From Derxia lacustris (GTDB taxonomy: Bacteria > Pseudomonadota > Gammaproteobacteria > Burkholderiales > Burkholderiaceae_E), in assembly GCF_002105195.1 (NCBI RefSeq), contig NZ_MUHU01000017.1:1-43895 (forward strand): DNA of 43,895 bases. The letters are read 5' to 3'. Shown piece by piece: positions 29,563 to 43,454 of the stretch. Under the pieces are notes generated by a model. The model did no database searches. It worked only from the letters and a program-made list of their open reading frames with translations, and was not told the origin of the DNA. A program made the position numbers and the translations under genes. Each line of letters starts with the position of its first letter. Position 1 is the first letter of the stretch.

Positions 29563-30861
29563 TCAGGGCAGCTTGACCCACCAGGCGCCGGCACCATCGC
29601 GCTTGACCGCCTCATGAAACTCATCTTCATGCGCGCGCCAGGCCGGATGGGTTTCCTCGGGCACATCGTCCATGTTGCGGCTGTTGCCCTGATTGAATGC
29701 CGGGTTCTGCGGAAAGACGCCGCTGTCCTCGTTGCCGACACCGCCGTTCTGGCGCCCGAGCTTGTGGCCCGCATCCCAGTAGCGCCCCGACTTGTAGGGC
29801 CGATCCGCCTTCGGGTTCTCCGTCGCATAGGCGTACTTGCTGCCGGTCACCTTGCCCTTGGCGGTACCCACATCGCTCGCCGTTGCGTAATCGAACAGGA
29901 TTTCCTTGGGTTTGTAAGTGCCCGGATCGTTCACATAGGACCGGGTGCCCTCCGAAGTCACGGTGCCAGTGCCGAGATCGGACTTGTCGACCAGGAACAT
30001 CTCGCCGCCGGCATAGGCGATATGGCCCGGCTTGAGCTGGACCGGGCCGCCCCAGGCCGTACCCGCTGCCGCCTGCCAGCGGCCGACGCCGGCCGGCGCC
30101 GCAGGCATGAGCTGAGCCGCCGCCATCTGCACCGCCCGCGCGCCCATCGCATCGGCCTCGCTTTCCAGCGCCGGATCGTCGTTGACCGGCGTGCCGCCGG
30201 CGCTGCGCATCTGCATCGTCGGCTTGACCCGGCCCTGCGCCTGCTGCACCACATGCCAGGCCTCGTGCGGCAGATGGCGCTCCTGCCCGGGCGCGACATG
30301 GATGTCGCTGCCCTGGGCATAGGCGTGGGCATTGAGCTGGGCCGGCTGCGGCGAGTTGTAGTGCACGCGCACGCTGTCGAGCGACACGCCCGACAAGGCC
30401 TCGACGCCGCTCTTGAGGTTGTCGGGCAGGCCGGTGCGATTGGGCTCGGCGGCCTGGCGCTGGGCCGGCGCGTCCGTCTGGGCGACGGCGCGTTGTGCGG
30501 GCGCCTCCTCCTCGATGGCGGCGCGCTGGGCGGGCTCCTCCTCCACCGCAGCGCGCTGGGCGGGTTCTTCCTCCTCCATCGCAGCGCGCTGGGCCGGCTC
30601 CTCTTCCTCGACGGCCGCGCGCTGGACCGGCGCACCTGCGCCATCGAGCGCGGCTTGCAGCTCGCGCAACTGGCGTACCGCCGGCGCGCTGCCGATGGCG
30701 CCGGCCAGCGCGCGCAGCTGGATCGCCTGGGCGCTGGCGTCGGCCAGCCGGGCGTGGCGCAACTGGGCGGCGGCGCCGTCGCGGCCGACCGCATTGCGCG
30801 GGACCGCTGCCTGCATCGGGGACGGCGCGTGCGCGCCGAGAAGGGGCGAATCGGCTTTCAT
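29563..30861 (-). CDS. DUF4157 protein with C-terminal nuclease-like domain (putative secreted toxin)
   Basis: This 432-aa multidomain protein has four parts. Residues 1-75 form an Ala/Arg-rich lead. Residues 79-137 hold about five imperfect copies of an 11-residue PAQRAA-EEEE unit. Residues 145-245 match the DUF4157 domain, with the metalloprotease-like HEAWH (His199, Glu200, His203) and a downstream ALESEADAMG. The C-terminus (from about 340) has YWDAGHKLGRQNGG...PQNPAFNQGN, the pattern of DNA/RNA non-specific endonucleases, with likely catalytic His366 and metal-ligand Asn390. DUF4157 proteins are known cargo of extracellular contractile injection systems and related toxins. No signal peptide, no injection-system genes and no evident immunity gene are present. 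ATG 30861 with GGAG upstream is preferred over a longer frame. It lies 105 bp after cowN. Confidence 0.72.
   Translation of the reverse strand: MKADSPLLGAHAPSPMQAAVPRNAVGRDGAAAQLRHARLADASAQAIQLRALAGAIGSAPAVRQLRELQAALDGAGAPVQRAAVEEEEPAQRAAMEEEEPAQRAAVEEEPAQRAAIEEEAPAQRAVAQTDAPAQRQAAEPNRTGLPDNLKSGVEALSGVSLDSVRVHYNSPQPAQLNAHAYAQGSDIHVAPGQERHLPHEAWHVVQQAQGRVKPTMQMRSAGGTPVNDDPALESEADAMGARAVQMAAAQLMPAAPAGVGRWQAAAGTAWGGPVQLKPGHIAYAGGEMFLVDKSDLGTGTVTSEGTRSYVNDPGTYKPKEILFDYATASDVGTAKGKVTGSKYAYATENPKADRPYKSGRYWDAGHKLGRQNGGVGNEDSGVFPQNPAFNQGNSRNMDDVPEETHPAWRAHEDEFHEAVKRDGAGAWWVKLP
30475..30627 (-). repeat. Tandem ~33-bp coding repeats (PAQRAA-EEE)
   Basis: Within the DUF4157 gene, four to five imperfect 33-base units encode alternating basic PAQRAA and acidic EEEE blocks. 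The units differ by one codon in places (VEEEE, MEEEE, VEEE, IEEEA), as expected from slippage or unequal recombination. They likely form a flexible charged spacer. Confidence 0.75.
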
Positions 30862-30966
30862 GGCGGGGCTCCATGCGAGGGGTCGCGCGACTATCGCCAG
30901 CCGCGCCGACCGAAGCAAGCGCCCCGCAGTGTCAGACGCGACGCAATCGAATGCCGGGCGCGGCGC

Positions 30967-31257
30967 TCAGAAGCATTCGCGCTCCAGCCGGTCGAGGTCG
31001 GCCAGCGCTTCCTCGTCGTCATGCGCCTCGAACAGGTCGCGCACCGAGTTGGCGAGGCTGTGCAGCAGCAGCAGGTCGTCGCGCCGGGCGCCGCGCTCGG
31101 CGTTGCGCTGGCGGTCGAAGTAGACGATGAAGCGGTTGGCCGGATCGGCGCGGCGGTAGCGGTCGATGTGGTCGAGCACGCAGCGGACATTGCCGTCGAA
31201 ATCGATGCCGTCGAAGCTGACGTAGCGGTCGGTGGTGGAAAGCTGGCTGAGGGACAT
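30967..31257 (-). CDS. cowN: CowN, N2-fixation sustaining protein (CO protection)
   Basis: This 96-aa protein matches the CowN family, which protects nitrogenase from carbon monoxide in diazotrophs. Visible family features are DRYVSFDGIDFDGN near the start, a YFDRQRN segment, RDDLLLLHSLANSVRDLFEAHDDEEALADLDRLE, and the acidic end ERECF. The usual cysteines (GIDCDGN and a terminal EECC) are reduced here to a Phe in the first motif and a single Cys at the end. ATG 31257 follows AGGAG at good spacing; a 38-residue upstream extension is rejected. It lies 34 bp downstream of the cooA-like gene on the same strand, so it is probably its target and cotranscribed with it. Confidence 0.85.
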   Translation of the reverse strand: MSLSQLSTTDRYVSFDGIDFDGNVRCVLDHIDRYRRADPANRFIVYFDRQRNAERGARRDDLLLLHSLANSVRDLFEAHDDEEALADLDRLERECF

Positions 31258-31291
31258 GGCGCACTCCTGTGTGGATGAAGTGCGCCGGAGG

Positions 31292-32041
31292 CTAGGTGCG
31301 CCGCGGCCCCGAGGTCTGTCGCGCGGACGACGTTTCGCGCCGGCCGCGCGCGTCGAGTCGCGCCAGATCAAGCACGCGCAATTCGCGCCGGCCGCGCCGC
31401 TCGACGATGCCGTCGCGCTCCAGTTCGCCGAAGGCGCTGGAGATGGTCTGGCGGCTGGCGCCGAGCATGAGTGCGATGTCGGTCAGGGTGAAGGGCAGCG
31501 GCACGATCCAGGTCTCGGGCGCCTCGGTGGCGTCGGCCGGCGCGCGCCTGCCCTGGCGCCGCGCCAGCGTGGCGAGGAAGTTGGCGAGCCGCTCGTGCGC
31601 CTCCAGGAACACGAGGTTCTCGACCAGCTCGACCGTGCGCGCGAGCAGCTTGCCGAGCACCCGCATGATCGCGACCGTCGCGGGCGGATAGCCGGCCACG
31701 CGCGCCGAGAAGCGCCGGGTGTCGATCAGCGCGAGCCGGCTCGGCTGCACCGCCATCACGAAGGTGGGCGTGTGGGTCGAGAACACGTCGCCGGGTTCGA
31801 GGAAGGCGAGCGTGACCTCGCGCAGCTCGTCGGCGAGGTAGACGCGCACGCGGCCGCTGCGCACGACGAAGACGCTGTCGCTGCCGTCGCCGGGGCGGCT
31901 GATGAGCTCGCCGCGGGCGCAGTCGCGCGGGCGGAAGTCGGCGAGGAAGGCGGCGCCTTCGGGGCTGTCGAGCAGGTGCAGCAGGCTGGGCGGGCTCGCA
32001 CCGCCGCTGCCCGGTGCCGCATGCGGATGGGCGCTCGTCAC
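31292..32041 (-). CDS. cooA: CooA-like Crp/Fnr regulator, putative haem CO sensor
   Basis: This 249-aa Crp/Fnr-family protein has a cyclic-nucleotide-like sensor domain (about 20-135), a dimerisation helix ([21 protein letters not shown]) and a C-terminal winged helix ([24 protein letters not shown]). It resembles CooA rather than Crp or Fnr: [33 protein letters not shown] and PGDVFSTH parallel the Rhodospirillum CooA sequence. The haem-ligand His77 is kept as His90, but Cys75 is replaced by Ser88. The N-terminus is about 13 residues longer and lacks Pro2. No Fnr cysteine cluster is present. The GTG start overlaps the creA stop (GTGA). It probably activates cowN in response to CO. Confidence 0.75.
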   Translation of the reverse strand: MTSAHPHAAPGSGGASPPSLLHLLDSPEGAAFLADFRPRDCARGELISRPGDGSDSVFVVRSGRVRVYLADELREVTLAFLEPGDVFSTHTPTFVMAVQPSRLALIDTRRFSARVAGYPPATVAIMRVLGKLLARTVELVENLVFLEAHERLANFLATLARRQGRRAPADATEAPETWIVPLPFTLTDIALMLGASRQTISSAFGELERDGIVERRGRRELRVLDLARLDARGRRETSSARQTSGPRRT

Positions 32042-32532
32042 TTCACCACCACCGGCACGCTCCGATCCACCGCCACCGCCGTGATGCTGTTCTTCGGCGA
32101 GCCGTCGATGAGCTTGTCCGAGTAGGTCAGATAGACCAGCGCATTGCGCTTCGGGTCGGCCATGCGCACCACGCGCAGGCGCTTGAATAGGATGCTCAGC
32201 CGCTGGTCGAACACTTCCTCCTGCCTTGGCAGCGGCCCGGCGATGGCGAGCGGCCCGACCTGCCGGCAGGCAATCGACGCGTCCGACGTGTCGGTGGCGA
32301 GGCCGAGCGCGCCCTTCACTCCGCCGGTCTTGGCGCGCGACACATAGCAGGTGACGCCCTGCACTTTCGGGTCGTCATAGGCCTCGACGACGATCTTGTG
32401 ATCGGGGCCGAGCAGCTGGAAGGCGGTGTCGACATTGCCGATTTCCTCGGCGCGGACGGCGCCGGCGAGCGAACCCGCAAGGACGATGGCAAGCGCGGCA
32501 TGACGCGCGACGGATCGGGAAAGCAACTTCAT
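32038..32532 (-). CDS. creA: CreA family periplasmic protein
   Basis: This 164-aa protein of unknown biochemical function has a clear signal peptide ([28 protein letters not shown], cleavage before EE at about 29). The mature part shows family hallmarks: [39 protein letters not shown] and the later ACRQVGP, with two conserved cysteines (in VTCYV and IACRQ) that could form a disulfide. [31 protein letters not shown] is the C-terminal block. It overlaps the following cooA-like gene by four bases, which suggests coordinated translation. A longer upstream start is rejected, because the signal peptide begins at ATG 32532. Confidence 0.9.
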   Translation of the reverse strand: MKLLSRSVARHAALAIVLAGSLAGAVRAEEIGNVDTAFQLLGPDHKIVVEAYDDPKVQGVTCYVSRAKTGGVKGALGLATDTSDASIACRQVGPLAIAGPLPRQEEVFDQRLSILFKRLRVVRMADPKRNALVYLTYSDKLIDGSPKNSITAVAVDRSVPVVVK

Positions 32533-32652
32533 GGATGCGGACTCCGGAATCGCGGAAGAGCCCGGACGATAGCCCGGACCGGCGCCGTGTCCGTCGCGCA
32601 TGACGCGGCGGTTGCACTCGCGCCAGCCAATCCGGGCGATGCCCACCCCGCC

Positions 32653-33444
32653 TCAATCCACCGCCGCCGCCCGCGTCTCGGCCTCGGCATGGCGCTGCTG
32701 CTCCTCCATCACCAGCCGGCCCAGCTCGCGCTTGAGCTCGTTGAACTCGGCCGACGCCGGATCGCGCGGGCGTTCCAGCGTCACGCGCTGATCGCGCTTG
32801 ATGGTGCCGGGCCGATAGGTCATCACCACGATGCGGTCGGCGAGGTAGATCGACTCCTCGATCGAGTGCGTGACGAACAGGATGGTCTTGCGCGTCTCGG
32901 CCCAGATGCGCAGCAACTCGTCCTGCAGGTTGCGGCGCGTGAGCGCGTCGAGCGCGCCGAAGGGCTCGTCCATCAGCAGGATCGGCGAGTCGAGCGCGAG
33001 CACGCGGGCGATGGCCACGCGCTGGCGCATGCCACCCGACAAGTCCTTGGGGAAGCGGTCGCGGAAGTCGCGCAGCTTGAGCATGTCGAGCAGGCGGTCG
33101 ACGGTCTGCGCAATCTCGGCCCGGCCGCGCTTCTGGATTTCGAGCCCGAAGGCGATGTTCTGCGCCACCGTCATCCACGGGAACAGCGCGTACTCCTGGA
33201 ACACCATGCCGCGTTCCGGCCCCGGCCCGGTGACCGGCTTGCCGTCGGCCTCAAGCCGGCCACTCGTCGGCAGCGAGAAGCCCGCGACCGCATTCAGCAG
33301 CGTGCTCTTGCCGCAGCCCGACGGCCCGAGCAGGCAGACGAACTCGCCGCGCTCGATGCTCAGGTCGATGTCCTTGAGCGCGACCACTTCGCGCTCCGCG
33401 CTGGCAAAAATCTTGTTGACGCCGCGCGCCTCGATCTGGCTCAT
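32653..33444 (-). CDS. NitT/TauT-family ABC transporter ATP-binding protein
   Basis: This 263-aa ATPase of the nitrate/sulfonate/taurine importer family has Walker A GPSGCGKST (40-48), the Q-loop VFQEYALFPWMTV, the signature LSGGMRQRVAIAR, Walker B ILLMDEPFGALD and the switch histidine VTHSIEES. It is the third gene of the binding-protein/permease/ATPase operon and starts about ten bases after the permease stop. It energises import of an unidentified small anion or organic substrate. Confidence 0.93.
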   Translation of the reverse strand: MSQIEARGVNKIFASAEREVVALKDIDLSIERGEFVCLLGPSGCGKSTLLNAVAGFSLPTSGRLEADGKPVTGPGPERGMVFQEYALFPWMTVAQNIAFGLEIQKRGRAEIAQTVDRLLDMLKLRDFRDRFPKDLSGGMRQRVAIARVLALDSPILLMDEPFGALDALTRRNLQDELLRIWAETRKTILFVTHSIEESIYLADRIVVMTYRPGTIKRDQRVTLERPRDPASAEFNELKRELGRLVMEEQQRHAEAETRAAAVD

Positions 33445-33454
33445 CGCGCCCTCC

Positions 33455-34291
33455 TCAATGCTCGATGCCGCGATGCCAGCGCAGCAGATGGTTGTTGAGC
33501 CGGCTCACGCCGGTATCGATGGCGAGGCCGAGCAGGCCGATGGTGAACATGCCGGCGATGATCTTGTCGCTCCACATGAACTCGCGCGCTTCGAGGATGC
33601 GAAAGCCGAGCCCGTCGTTCACCGCGATCATTTCCGAGACGATCACCACGATGAACGCAGTGCCGATGCCGATGCGCACGCCGGCCAGGATGTAGGGCGT
33701 GGCGGCCGGCAGCATCACCCGCGTGAACATGGCCCACTGGCCCACGCCCAGGTTGCGCGCCGCGCGCAGATAGATGCCGTCGACATGGCGCACGCCGGTG
33801 ATGGTGTTCATCAGCACCGGAAAGAAGGCGCCGATGGCGATCAGGAAGATCGCCGGGGGATTGCCCAGGCCAAACCACAAAATGCTGAGCGGGATGTAGG
33901 CAATCGGCGGGATCGGCCGCAGCACTTGCAGCAGCGGATTGAACAGCCCGTAGACGCGCGCGCTCGCGCCCATCACCAGGCCCATCGGCAACGCCAGCCC
34001 AGCGCCGACCGCAAAGCCGACCACCACGCGGTAAAGGCTGGCGACAGCGTCGTGAACCATCTCGCCCGAGAACATCCAGGCCAGGCGCGACTGCTCGGCC
34101 GCATCGAAAGCCTGGGCCGGCAGCAGCGACTGCCACCACTTCACCGCCACCGCCGAGGCCGCCGGCAGCACCACCGGCGAGAACCAGCCGGCGCGCGCGC
34201 AGCCTTCCCACAACGCCAGCAGCGCGAGCGGCACGATCAGCCCGCGCAGTACGTCGAGCGCACGCTGCGGCGGCGCAGAAATCGCATTCAT
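33455..34291 (-). CDS. NitT/TauT-family ABC transporter permease
   Basis: This 278-aa inner-membrane permease of the BPD_transp_1 type has about six transmembrane helices. The EAA-like coupling loop is LRAARNLGVGQWAMFTRVMLPAATPYILAGVRIG. The family-typical PIPPIAYIPLSILWFGLGNPPAIFLI precedes it. ATG 34291 follows the binding-protein gene after ten bases, so it is cotranscribed. Its partners are the ATPase at 32653 and the binding protein at 34302. Confidence 0.93.
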   Translation of the reverse strand: MNAISAPPQRALDVLRGLIVPLALLALWEGCARAGWFSPVVLPAASAVAVKWWQSLLPAQAFDAAEQSRLAWMFSGEMVHDAVASLYRVVVGFAVGAGLALPMGLVMGASARVYGLFNPLLQVLRPIPPIAYIPLSILWFGLGNPPAIFLIAIGAFFPVLMNTITGVRHVDGIYLRAARNLGVGQWAMFTRVMLPAATPYILAGVRIGIGTAFIVVIVSEMIAVNDGLGFRILEAREFMWSDKIIAGMFTIGLLGLAIDTGVSRLNNHLLRWHRGIEH

Positions 34292-34301
34292 CGCGCCGCC
34301 C

Positions 34302-35276
34302 TCACTTCACGCCGAGGTCGGCCTTGGCCTTCTGCAGCAGATCGAGCTTGACCCACTCGTCGGCCTTGGGCGGCTTGGCCATGCGACCCACGCCGTACTT
34401 GTTCATGAACTCGGTGGTCACGTCGATGTGAGCCGGGCTCACGTCATAGGTGTAGTCGGCGTTGTCCATCGCGTCGCGGAAGTCCTGCGACGTGATCTGG
34501 CCCTTGAACATCTGCTCGACCACGTACTTCTCGGCGACGGCGGGGTTCTTGTTGAACAGCGCCGTGGCCTCGACGAAGCACTTCATCACCCGCAGCGCCA
34601 CGTCGCGGTTGGCGTAGAGCTTGTCGCTCATGACCAGCAGCCGGTAGGGCTCGCCCATCGCGGTGTCGTAGGGCTTCATCACCTCGACGCCGAACTTCTT
34701 GTTGATGGCCTGCGACGACTGCGGCTCGCTCTGGCACATCGCGTCGATCTGCTTGGCGGCCAGCGCCTGGTTCAGGTCGGCGAAGGCCAGATAGACGATC
34801 TGCACATCCTTGCCGCCCTTGTCCGACCAACTCAGTCCGGCCTTGTCGAGTTCGGCCAGCAGCAGCAATTCCTGCGCGCCGCCGCGCGTAACGCCGACCT
34901 TCCTGCCCTTGAGGTCGGCGAGCGACTTGATGCCGCTGTCGGTCGCCGCGACGATGCGCGCGCCGCCCTTGGCAAAGCCGGCCACGGTGAAGATGCCGAC
35001 GCCGTTGGCGCGCCCCGAGATCGCGCCATCCGAGGCCAGCGCGGCGAGGTCGATGTCGCCCGAGACGATGGCCGGCATGATGTCCGGCCCCTTGGCGAAC
35101 ATGCGCTCGTCGAGCTTGATGCCGTACTTCGGGCAGATCTCCTTCATGTACGAGACCGCGCCGTAATGGGCGAACTTGAGGTTGCCGAGGTGGACGCTGT
35201 CGTCGGCGCGGGCCGGCGCGGCAAGCGCGAACAGGCTGGCGGCGAAGGCAAGGACGCAGGGGCGGATCGAATACAT
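34302..35276 (-). CDS. ABC transporter substrate-binding protein (NMT1/TauA-like)
   Basis: This 324-aa periplasmic protein has a signal peptide (MYSIRPCVLAFAASLFALAAPARA, cleavage before DD). Its fold is the SsuA/THI5 type, seen in VSGDIDLAALASDGAISGRANG, SLADLKGRKVGVTRGGAQELLLLAEL and FADLNQALAAKQIDAMCQSEPQSSQA. The C-terminal AKPPKADEWVKLDLLQKAKADLGV is usual. GGAG precedes ATG 35276. The ligand is not deducible; taurine, alkanesulfonates, nitrate, pyrimidine precursors and aromatic acids are all served by this family. Confidence 0.9.
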   Translation of the reverse strand: MYSIRPCVLAFAASLFALAAPARADDSVHLGNLKFAHYGAVSYMKEICPKYGIKLDERMFAKGPDIMPAIVSGDIDLAALASDGAISGRANGVGIFTVAGFAKGGARIVAATDSGIKSLADLKGRKVGVTRGGAQELLLLAELDKAGLSWSDKGGKDVQIVYLAFADLNQALAAKQIDAMCQSEPQSSQAINKKFGVEVMKPYDTAMGEPYRLLVMSDKLYANRDVALRVMKCFVEATALFNKNPAVAEKYVVEQMFKGQITSQDFRDAMDNADYTYDVSPAHIDVTTEFMNKYGVGRMAKPPKADEWVKLDLLQKAKADLGVK

Positions 35277-35407
35277 CGGGAGGTCTCCGGGGCAGGGGCT
35301 GGAATGGCCCCGAGACTGACCGATGGCGCGGACACTGCCGTTACGGGTTTGCCCGCAGTTGCCAGTGAATCCGACTTGCGCCGCTGCGCGGTCCGGCGCC
35401 CGCGCGG

Positions 35408-36571
35408 TCAACCCTGACGCGACTCGGCTGCGACCGCCGGCACCGCCGGCTCATGCTGCCGCTTGCTGCCGATCAGCCCTTTCAGGCGGCGCGACAAGGC
35501 CCCTTCGAGCCAGCGCCAGGTGACCCAGGAGGCGGCGCAGGCGAGCGGGAAGGCCAGCACCGCAAACAGCAGCACCGCTGGCCAGCCCTGCAGATGCAGC
35601 AGCGGCAGCAGTCCGCGCTTGATGACTGGCATGGCCAGCGGATGCACCAGATAGAAGCTGAAGCTGATGGTGCCGAGCCATTGCAGCGCCCGGGACTTGA
35701 GGAAACGGCCGCTGTCGCGCCGATGCACGACCAGCCATGCAAAGAAGAAGAACGCGCCCACGAACGCAGCGAGTACCGCCGGGCCCAGCCCGTTCGCCGC
35801 ATAGTCGATCAGGGTGAGGCTGGGGCCGGCCACTTCCGCATCGGTGAGCAGCCATGCGTACCAGGCCACGAACACGCCGGCCCAGCCCCACTTGAACAAC
35901 TGTGCATGCCGGACCAGCCAGGGCTCGGCCAGGGCGACGATGACGCCCGGCGCAAAGAACAGCGCACGCGGATACAGCACCGGAAACACCAGCGCCGGCA
36001 ACCAGCACAGCGCCAGCCGCCAGCCGCTCGACTTGCGCCCGCCGATGACCCAGGCCAGCGATGCGAACAGGTAGAAGCAGAGCTCATAGCTGAGCGACCA
36101 CTGGGCCGGATGGATGGTGACCAGCGGGAACACCGGCGCCATGATCGCCAGACTGCCGAGCAGCACCGGCAGCGAGCCGAGCGCCTTTGCCGGCGGGCCG
36201 CCGCCGTACTGCGCATACAGCCACTGACCGAACAGCATGACCACCGCCAGCGGCAGCCAGAGCGGAAAGATGCGCAGCACCCGATCGACCAGAAAGGCCC
36301 GCACCGTGGCATGCCGACGCAGGCTCTGCACGATGACGTAGCCGCTGATCATGAAGAACAGCTCGACGCCATAACGCATGCCGTGCGCGAGCCAGAACAG
36401 CCATTGCCCGAATGCCGTGCCGGGCTCGGGCGGCAGACCGGAATTGACCACATGGAAGACGAACACCGCGAGCACGCAGATGCCGCGAAAACCGTGCACG
36501 CCGGCATGGAGACCCGCGCGCGCGCCCGGGGAGCGGGCCTGTGCGGCAGGCGGAGATGGGTCGGCCGTCAT
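35408..36571 (-). CDS. Acyltransferase-3 family membrane protein
   Basis: This 387-aa integral membrane O-acyltransferase of the OafA/YrhL family has about ten helices. It shows the N-terminal GFRGICVLAVFVFHVVNSG with the conserved RG and catalytic-type His, GVELFFMISGYVI with the FFxxSGY motif, the RVLRIFPLW basic loop and FSFYLVHPLAMPVIKRGLL. Such proteins acetylate surface polysaccharides, lipids or exopolysaccharide. There are no glycosyltransferases next to it, so its acceptor is unknown. It is a single gene between the ABC operon and the histidine kinase. Confidence 0.88.
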   Translation of the reverse strand: MTADPSPPAAQARSPGARAGLHAGVHGFRGICVLAVFVFHVVNSGLPPEPGTAFGQWLFWLAHGMRYGVELFFMISGYVIVQSLRRHATVRAFLVDRVLRIFPLWLPLAVVMLFGQWLYAQYGGGPPAKALGSLPVLLGSLAIMAPVFPLVTIHPAQWSLSYELCFYLFASLAWVIGGRKSSGWRLALCWLPALVFPVLYPRALFFAPGVIVALAEPWLVRHAQLFKWGWAGVFVAWYAWLLTDAEVAGPSLTLIDYAANGLGPAVLAAFVGAFFFFAWLVVHRRDSGRFLKSRALQWLGTISFSFYLVHPLAMPVIKRGLLPLLHLQGWPAVLLFAVLAFPLACAASWVTWRWLEGALSRRLKGLIGSKRQHEPAVPAVAAESRQG

Positions 36572-36745
36572 TGATTGCGCCTTGTCGGTGAGAGGAGCGG
36601 CCCGTCGAACGGGCTCGGGAGGAGATTTGCTGCACCGCAGCGTCGAGCTGCTGCGCGACTGATCCTTCCGATTGAACGGGCGCTCCGCTCACCCTGCCTA
36701 GGGAACTCCGCACACTCGCCCCCCGGCGCAAACCAGAGCGAACGC

Positions 36746-39829
<3,084 letters not shown>

Positions 39830-39919
39830 GCCCGGCAGGATGACGGGAGCCGGGGCTCGCACCAAGCGTCGGACCGGCCGAATACCGCTTCTGCAACACG
39901 GCCCTGCCCCGGCGTCCGA

Positions 39920-40486
39920 TCAGCGGCCGAGCCCCAGCAGCACGCCCACGCCGAGCGCCACGAACACCGCCGCCGCCGCAATGCGAATCCACTTGAGCGG
40001 CAGCTTGGGCGCGGCCAGCCCGCCCACGAACACCGCCGGCACATCGGCGATCAGCATGCCGAGCGTGGTGCCCGACACCACGGCAATCAGCGAGTCGAAG
40101 CGCGCCGCCAGCATCACCGTGGCGAGCTGGGTCTTGTCGCCGATCTCGGCCAGAAAGAAGGTGACGACGGTGACGCCGAACACGCCCCAGTCGCCGCGCG
40201 GCCTGGCTTCGTCCTCATCCATCTTGTCGGGGAACAGCGCCCAGATGCCGACCGCGATGAAGGACGCGCCGAGCACCCAGCGCAGCACTTCGGGGCCGAG
40301 CAGATCGCGCACCACCGCGCCGAGCGCGCCGGCCAGTCCGTGGTTGACCACGGTGGCCACCAGGATGCCGAGGACGATCGGCAGCGGCTTGCGGAACCGC
40401 GCCGCCAGCATCAGCGCCAGCAACTGCGTCTTGTCGCCGATTTCGCCGAGCGCGACGACGCCGGTCGAGACGAGAAAAGCTTCCAT
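39920..40486 (-). CDS. GDT1/UPF0016 family cation (Mn/Ca) transporter
   Basis: This 188-aa protein has six or seven transmembrane helices and two inverted copies of the motif E-x-G-D-K-T (Glu15-Thr20 and Glu114-Thr119, each EIGDKTQL). A cytosolic acidic loop, DKMDEDEARPR, lies between them. The family includes yeast Gdt1, human TMEM165 and the bacterial manganese exporter MneA, so Mn export is the likely role. It is divergent from acnA with a 159-bp shared upstream region, in which no yybP-ykoY manganese riboswitch could be recognised. The longer upstream frame is rejected. Confidence 0.9.
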   Translation of the reverse strand: MEAFLVSTGVVALGEIGDKTQLLALMLAARFRKPLPIVLGILVATVVNHGLAGALGAVVRDLLGPEVLRWVLGASFIAVGIWALFPDKMDEDEARPRGDWGVFGVTVVTFFLAEIGDKTQLATVMLAARFDSLIAVVSGTTLGMLIADVPAVFVGGLAAPKLPLKWIRIAAAAVFVALGVGVLLGLGR

Positions 40487-40645
40487 GTCTTGTGTTTCCG
40501 ATGAGAGGAGAAAAGGTCCGCGACCCACGCGCCAACGATGCAAAACGTAAAGCCGGCTCCGCTTGCGCAACGCCGCGTGCAGCGTCGGGCCGAGTGCTGT
40601 AATTGTCCTTGTTCCAATAACGATGCTTTGCGCACTGGAGGTGCC

Positions 40646-43354
<2,709 letters not shown>

Positions 43355-43361
43355 GCCACGC

Positions 43362-43406
43362 GCCGCCCGGATGCGGAAGGGCATCGCATCCGGGCGGCTT
43401 CATTTT
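43362..43406 (+). terminator. Hairpin terminator of acnA
   Basis: Perfect 14-bp arms (43362-43375 and 43385-43398) with a nine-base loop start eight bases after the acnA stop and are followed by TTCATTTT. The stem is strong but the T-run is interrupted. Confidence 0.75.
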
Positions 43407-43415
43407 CAGCAATAG

Positions 43416-43443
43416 TTGCAGTTCGGTCTTTTAGCTTGATAAC
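43416..43443 (+). promoter_or_regulatory. Possible promoter of the HipB-like gene
   Basis: TTGCAG (43416-43421), a 16-base spacer and GATAAC (43438-43443) form a modest sigma-70-like promoter in the AT-rich DNA before the HipB-like gene. Confidence 0.3.
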
Positions 43444-43454
43444 TCTATTTATTG

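Noticed and set aside
30925..30950. TGTC...GACG near the cowN 3' end as a CooA-type binding site
   Set aside because: The half-sites are six bases apart instead of the eight expected for the CooA consensus, and the position is downstream of cowN. A similar CGTC-N6-GACG near 32593-32606 upstream of creA also has the wrong spacing.
31258..31371. 38-codon N-terminal extension of CowN
   Set aside because: The extension overlaps the regulator gene, is Arg-rich, and lies upstream of a good AGGAG-ATG start that matches the CowN N-terminus.
40487..40645. yybP-ykoY manganese riboswitch upstream of the GDT1-family gene
   Set aside because: The characteristic conserved boxes of that riboswitch could not be found on the minus strand of this short leader.
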